NCBI GenBank assembly: GCA_002403175.1
Contig: DHHG01000275.1
Location: forward strand, 1-22,607
Direction of reading: 5' to 3'
Source of the DNA: Syntrophaceae bacterium UBA4778
GTDB taxonomy: Bacteria > Desulfobacterota > Syntrophia > Syntrophales > UBA4778
Length of the DNA: 22,607 bases
In this document: piece by piece, positions 15,811 through 22,607 of the stretch
Layout of the letters: the number at the start of each line of letters is the position of its first letter
How positions within the stretch are numbered: the stretch's first letter is position 1
Position numbers and translations under genes: made by a program
Notes under the pieces: model-generated
The model's input: the letters and a program-made list of their open reading frames with translations, nothing else
What the model was told of the DNA's origin: nothing
The model's database searches: none

Positions 15811-15838
15811 GGGACAGAAATTTTTTTTACTGTATAAT
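15811..15838 (+). promoter_or_regulatory. Likely sigma-70-type promoter of tatA
   Basis: GGGACA (15811-15816, four of six matches to TTGACA) is followed by a 16-base spacer and a perfect TATAAT (15833-15838). The surroundings are rich in A and T. Transcription would start near 15845, leaving a leader of about 25 bases before the tatA ATG at 15871 with its AAGGA ribosome site. Confidence 0.55.
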
Positions 15839-15870
15839 CCACAAAATTTATGTAGAAGGAAACAATAACA

Positions 15871-16062
15871 ATGTTTGAAGGACTTCTTCAGCCTATGCAT
15901 CTTTTGATTATACTCGTGATTGCATTGGTCATCTTTGGCCCAGGAAAGCTGCCCGAACTGGGAAATTCTCTTGGCAAAGCTATCAAAGGTTTCAAAGCAG
16001 CAATGAATGAGCCTGAAGAAAAGGAAACCAAATCGGAAAAGCCGAAATTAGAAAATAAATAA
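15871..16062 (+). CDS. tatA: TatA/TatE-family twin-arginine translocase subunit
   Basis: The 63-residue product has the TatA layout: a short N-terminus, one membrane helix (about residues 9-24), FGPGKLPELG at the hinge, the amphipathic helix NSLGKAIKGFKAAMNE, and a charged Lys/Glu tail. TatA oligomers form the pore or membrane-weakening patch that exports folded proteins with twin-arginine signals. No tatB or tatC lies in the window. ActB at 2597 carries such a signal, so this machinery is needed for the respiratory operon. TatB is an alternative for this family, but the short length and Pro-Glu-Leu hinge fit TatA or TatE better. The ATG follows AAGGA and a strong -10 box upstream, so the gene is probably transcribed separately from uppP. 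Confidence 0.92.
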   Translation: MFEGLLQPMHLLIILVIALVIFGPGKLPELGNSLGKAIKGFKAAMNEPEEKETKSEKPKLENK

Positions 16063-16317
16063 AAACTTCCAATTTTCGACGAAATTACGGCCATTGCGCC
16101 TTGAAACGTCCAAGAACTGTTATCAACAAGCCCTCCTTTTCGTTCCTTAGTTTCTCCCCTGTTGGTATAATTACCTAATTACGAAAAGAGTTCGCTTCAT
16201 CCCTTTTCCCATAGAACTGAACGGGAATGCGGCAACTCCGGTCCTTCGCGCCCCTATCATCAAAGTGTCCGGATTGAAGGTATTCATGAAGTGAAATCAT
16301 ACCGGCTTCATTGAGCC

Positions 16318-16345
16318 TTGACATTCATGAAATTTGCCTTAAATT
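16318..16345 (+). promoter_or_regulatory. Candidate promoter of htrA
   Basis: A perfect TTGACA (16318-16323) is followed after 16 bases by TAAATT (16340-16345, four of six matches to TATAAT). Transcription would start near 16352, giving a leader of about 145 bases before the ATG at 16497. The -10 region is weak, so this call is tentative. Confidence 0.4.
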
Positions 16346-16348
16346 TCA
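16328..16348. promoter_or_regulatory. Perfect 8-bp inverted repeat overlapping the candidate htrA promoter (possible operator)
   Basis: TGAAATTT (16328-16335) and AAATTTCA (16341-16348) are perfect inverted repeats separated by GCCTT. They fill the spacer and the -10 region of the candidate promoter. A dimeric regulator could bind here. The short A+T-rich stem makes a terminator role unlikely. Confidence 0.4.
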
Positions 16349-16496
16349 GACTAAGTTTGGAACGGATCTATCAGAATAAGGATGAGCAATCTGAAGCATC
16401 CGGTTTGGAGAGAGATCCTGTAGACAGAAGGTTTGGGGAAAAGTCTCGTTCCGGATTGTTATCAAACACAACTGACTTCGCAAAAGGGGAAGGTAG

Positions 16497-17948
16497 ATGA
16501 ATCTGAGAGATAAACGATTATGGATCGCAGTAGTGTTCGTAACCGTAGGCGTAATTGTCGGCCTTGTTATTTCGTCCAGCTTCGATTTTTTTTCCAAAGG
16601 GTATAGCGAGACAAAGATATCCAAAGAGGCGATCGATCTTCTGACCAAGATCGATGACGCGACTTCGGAAGTAGCGGTTTCCGTGAAACCCGCTGTCGTG
16701 AATATATCGTCGACAACAACCGTTCGCATGCGCGAAATGCGCAGCCCTTTTCAAGATGATCCATTCTTCCGTGAATTTTTTGGAGACTCTTTCAGGTCTT
16801 TCGAAAAACCGAGGGAATTCAAACAGTCCGGAATGGGCTCGGGAGTTATTGTCGATAAGGAAGGCTATATCCTTACGAACAATCACGTGGTGAAGGATGC
16901 CGACGAAATCAAAGTGACCCTGTCCAATAAGAAAGTTTACAAGGGAAAGGTAATCGGGACAGACCCCAAGACAGATATTGCCGTCATTAAAATAAACGAC
17001 AGCAATCTCCCCATCCTAAAAATCGGAAATTCGGATCAGCTGAAAGTCGGCGCCAGAGTCATCGCCATCGGAAACCCCTTCGGTCTCAACCAGACCGTAA
17101 CGACAGGTATCATCAGCGCTACCGGAAGAGCGGATGTGGGCATTGCCGATTACGAAGATTTCATCCAGACGGATGCGCCCATTAATCCGGGAAATTCAGG
17201 AGGGGCCCTGGTCAACATCAGAGGCGAACTGATCGGGATCAATACCGCTATTCTCAGCTCTTCAGGCGGTTATCAGGGCGTCGGATTTGCCGTCCCCAGC
17301 AATATGGCCAAGGTAGTGATGGACAGTCTTATTAAGAAAGGCAAGGTCGTAAGGGGCTGGCTGGGCGTTTCCATCCAGCCGATTACGCCGGAACTCGCCA
17401 GAGAATTCGGACTGAAGGAGGAAAAAGGAATTCTCATCTCCGACGTCATTCACAACAGCCCTGCCGAACAGGCCGGATTACAAAGAGGAGACGTCATCAC
17501 CGAATTCGACGGCAAGGAAATGAGGGACCCGTCACAATTGAAAAATCTGGTTGCCAATACACAGCCTGGGAAGGAAGTTGTGGTAAAGTACATCAGGAAC
17601 GGCAAAGTGAATACAGCAAAGGTTCTTATAAAGGAACTGTCCGCCGAAGCCCAATCTTCAACAACTTTTGAAAATCTGCTGAAAGGGATTTCCGTTCAGG
17701 ACATTACACCCGATATTAGAAGGGATCTCAATCTCCCGCCCAGAGTAACAGGGGTCGTTATCACCAATGTCAGAGACGATAGTCCCGCCGGCGAGGTTTT
17801 GTCGAGAGGTGATATTATTGTCGAGGTAAACAAAAAGAAGATAAACAATGTGAGAGATTATGATTCAATGCGCTCCCGGATCAAATCGGACCAACGTCTG
17901 CTGATACTGATCTATAGGAACGGATCAACAATGTATATTACCTTGTAA
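16497..17948 (+). CDS. HtrA/Deg-family periplasmic serine endoprotease, complete
   Basis: The product has 483 residues. An N-terminal hydrophobic segment (about 8-28) is a signal peptide or anchor. The protease domain (about 60-255) shows the triad His130 (TNNHV), Asp160 (KTDIAV) and Ser234 (GNSGGA). PDZ1 lies at about 265-355 and PDZ2 at about 375-480. This is the DegP/DegQ architecture for envelope protein quality control: it cuts unfolded periplasmic proteins and may also act as a chaperone. The ATG at 16497 follows AAAAGGGGAAGG. Length and order are normal for the family. It is the paralogue of the cut gene at the left edge, from which it differs mainly in the PDZ regions. The name degP or degQ cannot be chosen from sequence alone. 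The minus-strand signalling genes converge on it. Confidence 0.95.
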   Translation: MNLRDKRLWIAVVFVTVGVIVGLVISSSFDFFSKGYSETKISKEAIDLLTKIDDATSEVAVSVKPAVVNISSTTTVRMREMRSPFQDDPFFREFFGDSFRSFEKPREFKQSGMGSGVIVDKEGYILTNNHVVKDADEIKVTLSNKKVYKGKVIGTDPKTDIAVIKINDSNLPILKIGNSDQLKVGARVIAIGNPFGLNQTVTTGIISATGRADVGIADYEDFIQTDAPINPGNSGGALVNIRGELIGINTAILSSSGGYQGVGFAVPSNMAKVVMDSLIKKGKVVRGWLGVSIQPITPELAREFGLKEEKGILISDVIHNSPAEQAGLQRGDVITEFDGKEMRDPSQLKNLVANTQPGKEVVVKYIRNGKVNTAKVLIKELSAEAQSSTTFENLLKGISVQDITPDIRRDLNLPPRVTGVVITNVRDDSPAGEVLSRGDIIVEVNKKKINNVRDYDSMRSRIKSDQRLLILIYRNGSTMYITL

Positions 17949-18050
17949 TCGAAGAAGAACATCCGGGCTATTTCTGTCCGGAGATCGTTTCAAATTGCGC
18001 TTGTTCTGATAACTACTGGATGGGAACGGAAAGGGAGTTACAGGGTATAA

Positions 18051-19337
18051 TCATTGTTTTACCCGAACGGGTAAACTGAACCAAAAGGTTGCCCCCTTGC
18101 CAATTTTCCCTTCCGCCCAGACTTTACCTCCATGCCGATGAATGATGCTCTGAACAAGCGCAAGGCCGATCCCTGTCCCTTCATATTCAGCAATACTGTG
18201 TAATCTCTGAAAAACCCCGAAGAGCTTGTCATAATAGCGCATGTCGAATCCAGCGCCGTTGTCCCGGACATAATAGACATGGTAGTCCCCTTCGGCGTTC
18301 CCTCCCGCTTCTATAATGGCTCGGCCCTTGCTGTGTTTTGTGAACTTGGCGGCATTGGCAAGAAGGTTGTAGATGACTTGCCGGATGAGGCTGCGGTCGC
18401 CGAAAGCGGGTGGCATTTCAGAAAGGACAAACTCGATTTCTCTCCCGGGATACTCAGCCTTGACTTCTTTCCACACCGTTGCGAATTTTTCTCTCATATT
18501 GATCGATGAATGGGATATCTCTCTACGCCCAATTCTTGAAAGGTTGAGAAGGCCTTCGATCAGGTCTTTCATCAGCTTTGTATTGCTCCGTATTACCTCG
18601 AATCTCCGGCGGAGTTCCCCGTCCATGGTGGTTCCGAATTCATTCAGAATTATCTTTGTGAACCCCTCCATGGCGCGGATAGGCGCCTGAAGATCATGGG
18701 ATACTGAATAGGTAAACGCCTCGATCTCCCGATTCGCTTCCGAAAGCTGATCGGTCCGATTTTGAAGTTCCTGTTCGGTCTGTTTGCGGCCGGTGATATC
18801 GATGAGGGCCATCCGGAATCCGGCTTCTCCGTCCGTTGCCAAACTTTCCACAAGCGCATGGAAAATGATCCCGTTTCCCTTTTTCAGTTTCAGCTCGCAG
18901 GCTTCCTTGCCCTTCGATCGCAGCACTTCTTTTACATGCAGATAGAATATATCCTGGTAATCAGGGATGATGTAGCGGGCAAAAGGGCTGCCGATGAGAT
19001 CACCCCGGCTTACGCCAAGGAGTCCGGAACCGGCGAGATTCGCCTCAGCAATAATCCCCTTGTTATTCAGTTTGAGATAGCCGACCGGCGCGAAATCGTA
19101 AAGTTCCACATATCTTTTTCGCGATTCTTCAAGTTCGGCAAGAGTATTGCGTAATTCTTCATTCTGTATCTCCAACTCTACCTGGTGCACTTCAAGTTCA
19201 TGAACCAGTCTCTCGATGTCTTCTTTCTGTCTTGTGTGCGAGGTTACGCCTTTTCTGTTCTTGATGCGCTCCTCGGCACGGCGGCGAACATCACTCAAAA
19301 CGGATGACGAATTATTTCCCGAATCTTTTTTTTTCAT
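18051..19337 (-). CDS. PAS-domain sensor histidine kinase
   Basis: The product has 428 residues, with no signal peptide or membrane span, so it is cytoplasmic. A coiled coil (about 35-78) with [18 protein letters not shown] leads to a PAS domain (about 76-190, starting [19 protein letters not shown]). A second coiled coil and a HisKA domain follow, with the phospho-acceptor His214 in [13 protein letters not shown]. The ATPase domain has the N box ([10 protein letters not shown]), the G1 box ([18 protein letters not shown]) and the G2 box ([10 protein letters not shown]). It should autophosphorylate in response to a signal sensed by PAS; cofactor and ligand are unknown. There is no receiver domain and no response regulator beside it. 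The start overlaps the stop of the CheB-CheR gene by 4 bases (ATGA), and GGGGGGAGGG precedes it. Nine As follow the ATG directly. Confidence 0.93.
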   Translation of the reverse strand: MKKKDSGNNSSSVLSDVRRRAEERIKNRKGVTSHTRQKEDIERLVHELEVHQVELEIQNEELRNTLAELEESRKRYVELYDFAPVGYLKLNNKGIIAEANLAGSGLLGVSRGDLIGSPFARYIIPDYQDIFYLHVKEVLRSKGKEACELKLKKGNGIIFHALVESLATDGEAGFRMALIDITGRKQTEQELQNRTDQLSEANREIEAFTYSVSHDLQAPIRAMEGFTKIILNEFGTTMDGELRRRFEVIRSNTKLMKDLIEGLLNLSRIGRREISHSSINMREKFATVWKEVKAEYPGREIEFVLSEMPPAFGDRSLIRQVIYNLLANAAKFTKHSKGRAIIEAGGNAEGDYHVYYVRDNGAGFDMRYYDKLFGVFQRLHSIAEYEGTGIGLALVQSIIHRHGGKVWAEGKIGKGATFWFSLPVRVKQ

Positions 19338-22324
19338 GGCCCTCCCCCCTTATCCGAAGTTTTCGGAGAGATATCCTCAAACGCAAGGAGAATCATCGCC
19401 TTCTCGCTGTCCTCTTGAATGAGCCGACGGGCATTGAGGAGCATCGTTTTTTTGCCGACCTTCGGAAAAACGGTTTCGACACGGAAGCCTTCGAATTGCC
19501 CCTGTTCGGGAATGATTTTCTCAAGGAGTTCCCTCAAGGGAGGATTATCCCACTGACGTTTTCCCAGGTTGAACAGGAGTTTTTTTTCCGTCTCTCCCGG
19601 GGTCGCGCGGAATGTTTTATAGAAGGACCGGTTCGCCGATATGACACGAAATTTGCCGTCAAGGACGATCAGGGGTTCCCGGATGGTCTCGACAATGCTT
19701 TCAGCATATCGGCGTGCAACATCGATCTCTTCTTCCATTTCTTTCATCCGTGTCATATTGGTGAAGGTAATCACAGTACCCTGGATCACATTGTCAACGG
19801 TCCGGTAAGGAAGAATTCGCATCAGGTACCAGGCCCCGTCCCGCGTCTCGATCTGAATTTCCCGCGAAACAAGCGTATCGAGAACGCGCCGGACATCTTC
19901 CCCCAGGCCCTGATACTTGAAATTGGCAACAATATCCGTAATCGGACGGCCCACATCACCCGGGATGAGTTTTATGACCTTCAAGGCGAGGGGGGTGAAT
20001 CTTCGGATCTGAAGAGCGGTATCGAGGAATACGGCTGCGATCTCAGTGCTGTTCAGGAGATTTTTCATATCGTTTTCAGCCTGGAGAAGGGCATCGACTT
20101 TGGTCTGCAGTTCGGAGTTGACAGTCAGGAGCTCTTCATTAAGCGATTGCATCTCCTCCTTCGAGGAGATCAGCTCTTCGTTGGTCGATTGCAGCTCCTC
20201 GTTGGCCGATTCGAGTTCCTCATTCGTGGACCGGGACCGTTCCTGCATTTTTCGCATCTCCTCCAAGGTGGCATTGAGATGTTCTTTGGTCCGCTGGAGT
20301 TCGCTTCCCAGCTTCAGGGCATGGGTGCCTTTTTTCCCCTTTCCTGCCGCTACAGCTGCTTTTCCATTGGTTTCTAGATCTCTGAAAATGACAAGAAGCG
20401 GTTCAGACTGGCCCGGACTCAACGGCTGGACCGTAAGGTCGATGCGTTGTTCACCACCGTTCACTTTTACCGTGACATCCTTCACCAAAACCGGTTTCTT
20501 TCTGGCGGATGCATCCTTCATGGCATTTCTGAGCTCAAATCGCATGCCCTCCCGAGCCATGGCCAGGACATTCCAGTTTGCTTTACCGGCCGGCGGTTCC
20601 AGATATTTCCCCGTCCGCCCGCTAACATAGAGGATATTGCCATTCGCATCGGTTACCACGGCGGGAGGAGTGAACCCTTCGAGAAGGGCCGACTGAACGA
20701 GTTCGGGAATGGATCGTTCCCGTTCTCCGAGAGTGGACTCGAAGACCTTCCTGGGGGAAACGGAGCCACCGAGGGGCAACTCGAGTTTCCGCATCTCTTT
20801 TGTCGGGAGCACCCCTTCCTTCTTCCGGTAAATCTTCCACTTTTTATCCAACTGAGTGATGACCTCCGAGAAATTGCCGATCGTTTCCGAAGTTCCGAGA
20901 AATAAGATTCCAGATGGGTTGAGGGCGTGATAAAAAAGAGGAATGATCTTTTTCTGGAGTTCTGCCGTGAAATAAATGAGTACATTCCGACAGCTGATGA
21001 GATCTATCTTTGTAAATGGCGGATCCATGATCACATTCTGAACCGAGAAGATCACCATGTCCCGGATTTCTTTAACAATCAGGTAGCCGTCCTTCTGTCG
21101 TGTAAAAAACTTTTTGAGCCGTTCGGGAGACACATCCGCTGTTATATCTTCAGCAAAAACGCCTCGACGTGCCTTCTCGATCACGTCCTTGTCGATGTCA
21201 GTCGCAAAGATCTGCACACGGTATTTACCCTTTCTGCTCGGTTTATCCAGCAATTCCCGAAGAAGAATAGCGATGGAATAGGCCTCCTCGCCTGATGAAC
21301 AACCGGGGACCCAGACCCGGATAATGCCACTGCTCGTCTTCTCTTTGATCAGCTTTGGCAGGTACTTCGTTTTGAGTGCATCGAAGGCTTCGGGATCTCT
21401 GAAAAATCCGGTGACGCCAATGAGAAGCTCTTTGGCGAGAAGGATGATCTCCTGTGGATTTTCCTTGAGATACTTCGCGTACCCCGATATTCCGACCTTG
21501 TTGATATTCAGCCTTCTCTCGAGCCGCCGGAAAATGGAGCTTCTCTTGTAAAGGGAAAAATCATGCCCCGTTTTAGCCCGGATCAGCGAGAAGATCTGCT
21601 CCAGCGAACTCATGGTTTTGCTATCCTGCGGGAGCCGTTCCATCCGGGGAGATGAGGTGTACCGGATATATTCCAGCAGCTTTTCGGGGAGTTCCTGGAC
21701 CGGCGCGATGTAATCCGCAAGACCTGTTTCAGCGGCGCTGACGGGCATTCCATCGTACTTGGCCGTTTTCGGATCCTGCACCATCACCATCCCCATCTTC
21801 TCCTTGATTGCAAAGAGGCCCAGAGTTCCGTCTGTCCCCATCCCGGAAAGCACGATACCGATGGCATTTTCCTTCAGTTCTTCGGCAAGCTGTCGAAAGA
21901 AGAAATCTATAGGATGCCTGAGGCCGTGTTCGTCCGCCAGCTTGTGCAGATAAAAAATTCCCGCGGAGATCGACAGGTCCGCATTTGGCGGTATAATAAA
22001 AACGCAGCCGGGCCGGACCGGCATCCCGTTTTTAATCTGGACAACATCCATTTTGGTTCGGCGCTGAAGGAGCTCCACCAGCATGCCTTTGTAACTCGGA
22101 TCGAAATGCTGGACAATTACGAAGGCCATCTCCGAACCGGCAGGAATTTTCTCGAAGAAAACCTCCATTGCTTCCAAACCGCCCGCTGAGGAACCGATGC
22201 CGACAACCGGGATTTTTTCAGGCGTTATCTTTGCGCCCGGTGATTTCTTTGCCATCCGATGAGTTGCCTTTATGCTTTTGTCAGGGGAACTGCTGCGGAG
22301 AGGGTTTCTTCCTTGAGGTTCCAT
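19334..22324 (-). CDS. CheB-CheR methylesterase/methyltransferase fusion with coiled coil and PAS domains
   Basis: The product has 996 residues. CheB methylesterase domain (about 36-220): catalytic Ser46 (GSSAGG), His73 (VQHFDP) and Asp165 (GMGTDG), with no N-terminal receiver domain. CheR methyltransferase domain (about 245-500): RDPEAFD and the SAM-binding segment [13 protein letters not shown] short PAS-like section (about 565-660) is followed by a long coiled coil (about 665-765) with the repeated [18 protein letters not shown] pattern, then two PAS domains (about 770-870 and 880-985). The ATG at 22324 has GAGGA seven bases upstream. Such fusions are common in soil and sediment bacteria and usually lie outside chemotaxis operons; they are thought to feed signalling through an adjacent kinase. 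The overlap with the kinase gene supports that. Substrate receptors are not visible in the window. Confidence 0.94.
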   Translation of the reverse strand: MEPQGRNPLRSSSPDKSIKATHRMAKKSPGAKITPEKIPVVGIGSSAGGLEAMEVFFEKIPAGSEMAFVIVQHFDPSYKGMLVELLQRRTKMDVVQIKNGMPVRPGCVFIIPPNADLSISAGIFYLHKLADEHGLRHPIDFFFRQLAEELKENAIGIVLSGMGTDGTLGLFAIKEKMGMVMVQDPKTAKYDGMPVSAAETGLADYIAPVQELPEKLLEYIRYTSSPRMERLPQDSKTMSSLEQIFSLIRAKTGHDFSLYKRSSIFRRLERRLNINKVGISGYAKYLKENPQEIILLAKELLIGVTGFFRDPEAFDALKTKYLPKLIKEKTSSGIIRVWVPGCSSGEEAYSIAILLRELLDKPSRKGKYRVQIFATDIDKDVIEKARRGVFAEDITADVSPERLKKFFTRQKDGYLIVKEIRDMVIFSVQNVIMDPPFTKIDLISCRNVLIYFTAELQKKIIPLFYHALNPSGILFLGTSETIGNFSEVITQLDKKWKIYRKKEGVLPTKEMRKLELPLGGSVSPRKVFESTLGERERSIPELVQSALLEGFTPPAVVTDANGNILYVSGRTGKYLEPPAGKANWNVLAMAREGMRFELRNAMKDASARKKPVLVKDVTVKVNGGEQRIDLTVQPLSPGQSEPLLVIFRDLETNGKAAVAAGKGKKGTHALKLGSELQRTKEHLNATLEEMRKMQERSRSTNEELESANEELQSTNEELISSKEEMQSLNEELLTVNSELQTKVDALLQAENDMKNLLNSTEIAAVFLDTALQIRRFTPLALKVIKLIPGDVGRPITDIVANFKYQGLGEDVRRVLDTLVSREIQIETRDGAWYLMRILPYRTVDNVIQGTVITFTNMTRMKEMEEEIDVARRYAESIVETIREPLIVLDGKFRVISANRSFYKTFRATPGETEKKLLFNLGKRQWDNPPLRELLEKIIPEQGQFEGFRVETVFPKVGKKTMLLNARRLIQEDSEKAMILLAFEDISPKTSDKGGGP

Positions 22325-22542
22325 TCAGTTATCCTCATTTCCAAAAACTGATCAATGCGGGATTTATAATTTACCCTGAAGCGAGATGGAAAATGTTAAC
22401 CAAATTTGATGATAGCAGTAATTTTTACGATTAACTCACGCTTTTTTTCCAAAAGCAATGATTATTTTCCAAGAGAACAACCGATTAAGACGCCGGAACA
22501 GACAGGCTAGAGCCAGGCTTGATCATGGTGCAGCGATAAAAT

Positions 22543-22588
22543 CCGGAGACTCCGCTCCGGTTTATCTGAAGTTTCCGGCCGGAACTTC
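22543..22588. repeat. Two adjacent hairpins in the region upstream of the CheB-CheR gene
   Basis: CCGGAG (22543-22548) pairs with CTCCGG (22555-22560) around a 6-base loop. Just after, GAAGTTTCCGGCCGGAACTTC (22568-22588) is almost a perfect palindrome, broken by one extra T. No T-tract follows on either strand, so neither is a standard terminator. A TTGACA near 22600 may begin a promoter for a gene beyond the window. Confidence 0.4.
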
Positions 22589-22607
22589 AATAAAAAAACT
22601 TGACAAC

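Larger units (their letters stand above)
16063..16496 (+). other. 434-base intergenic region between tatA and htrA
   Basis: No convincing gene is present. An open frame from 16318 to 16500 (60 codons) overlaps the next start and has no ribosome site or recognisable sequence. ATTCATGAA occurs twice as direct copies (16282-16290 and 16323-16331), 41 bases apart. The candidate htrA promoter and an inverted repeat lie at 16318-16348. I see no obvious terminator hairpin with a T-tract after tatA. Confidence 0.6.

Noticed and set aside
16318..16500. 60-codon frame before htrA
   Set aside because: It has no ribosome site or family pattern, overlaps the htrA start and covers the candidate promoter.
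17960..17985. Possible terminator between htrA and the kinase gene (TCCGG...CCGGA)
   Set aside because: The stem is only about 5 bp with a long loop and no T-tract.
19304..20377. Plus-strand open frame of 357 codons opposite the CheB-CheR fusion
   Set aside because: It is antisense to recognisable PAS and coiled-coil coding sequence and has no recognisable domain.

Overview
The window is about 22.6 kb of bacterial chromosome, roughly half G+C by eye. It is dense with protein genes and has no rRNA, tRNA, CRISPR array or recognisable transposase. The organism is a Gram-negative respiratory bacterium: there are two HtrA/Deg periplasmic proteases, a TatA, a TAT-exported Fe-S protein and nine periplasmic c-type heme sites. 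The gene style fits Desulfobacterota (the former Deltaproteobacteria) or a neighbouring phylum. That placement is inference from gene content, not from a marker gene.

Layout. (1) 3-1211: an HtrA protease cut by the left edge. (2) 1329-1760: a DUF2231 membrane protein, followed by a 182-bp near-symmetrical palindromic element (1804-1985) that looks like a MITE or fold-back repeat. (3) 2048-13194: the centrepiece, one long plus-strand respiratory operon. It encodes a monoheme cytochrome c, ActB, a fused ActC-ActD, ActF and pentaheme ActA (alternative complex III, ACIII). A C-family (cbb3-type) heme-copper oxygen reductase follows directly: CcoN, then CcoO carrying an extra C-terminal cytochrome c domain. 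Three small membrane proteins and an ActE-like monoheme cytochrome close the operon. Genes in the core overlap or share ribosome-binding sequence, and the ACIII/oxidase boundary itself is coupled. (4) 13239-14046: the decayed remnant of a GH15 glucoamylase-type gene. (5) 14283-16062: DUF2267 protein, a terminator, uppP, and tatA with its own likely promoter. (6) 16497-17948: a complete second HtrA with a candidate promoter and operator. (7) 18051-22324, minus strand: a two-gene signalling module, a CheB-CheR-PAS fusion overlapping a PAS histidine kinase by 4 nt.

Working model (inference). ACIII oxidises quinol at ActC/ActF in the membrane. Electrons pass through the Fe-S clusters of ActB and the hemes of ActA and the monoheme cytochromes to the cytochrome c domains of CcoO, then to the heme b/heme b3-CuB site of CcoN, where oxygen is reduced. 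The operon would therefore build a cytochrome bc1-independent quinol:oxygen electron path, perhaps a supercomplex. Unusual points are the pairing of ACIII with a cbb3-type oxidase, the ActC-ActD and CcoO-cytochrome fusions, the absence of a normal diheme CcoP, an intact N-terminal cluster motif in ActB, and the small unassigned membrane proteins.
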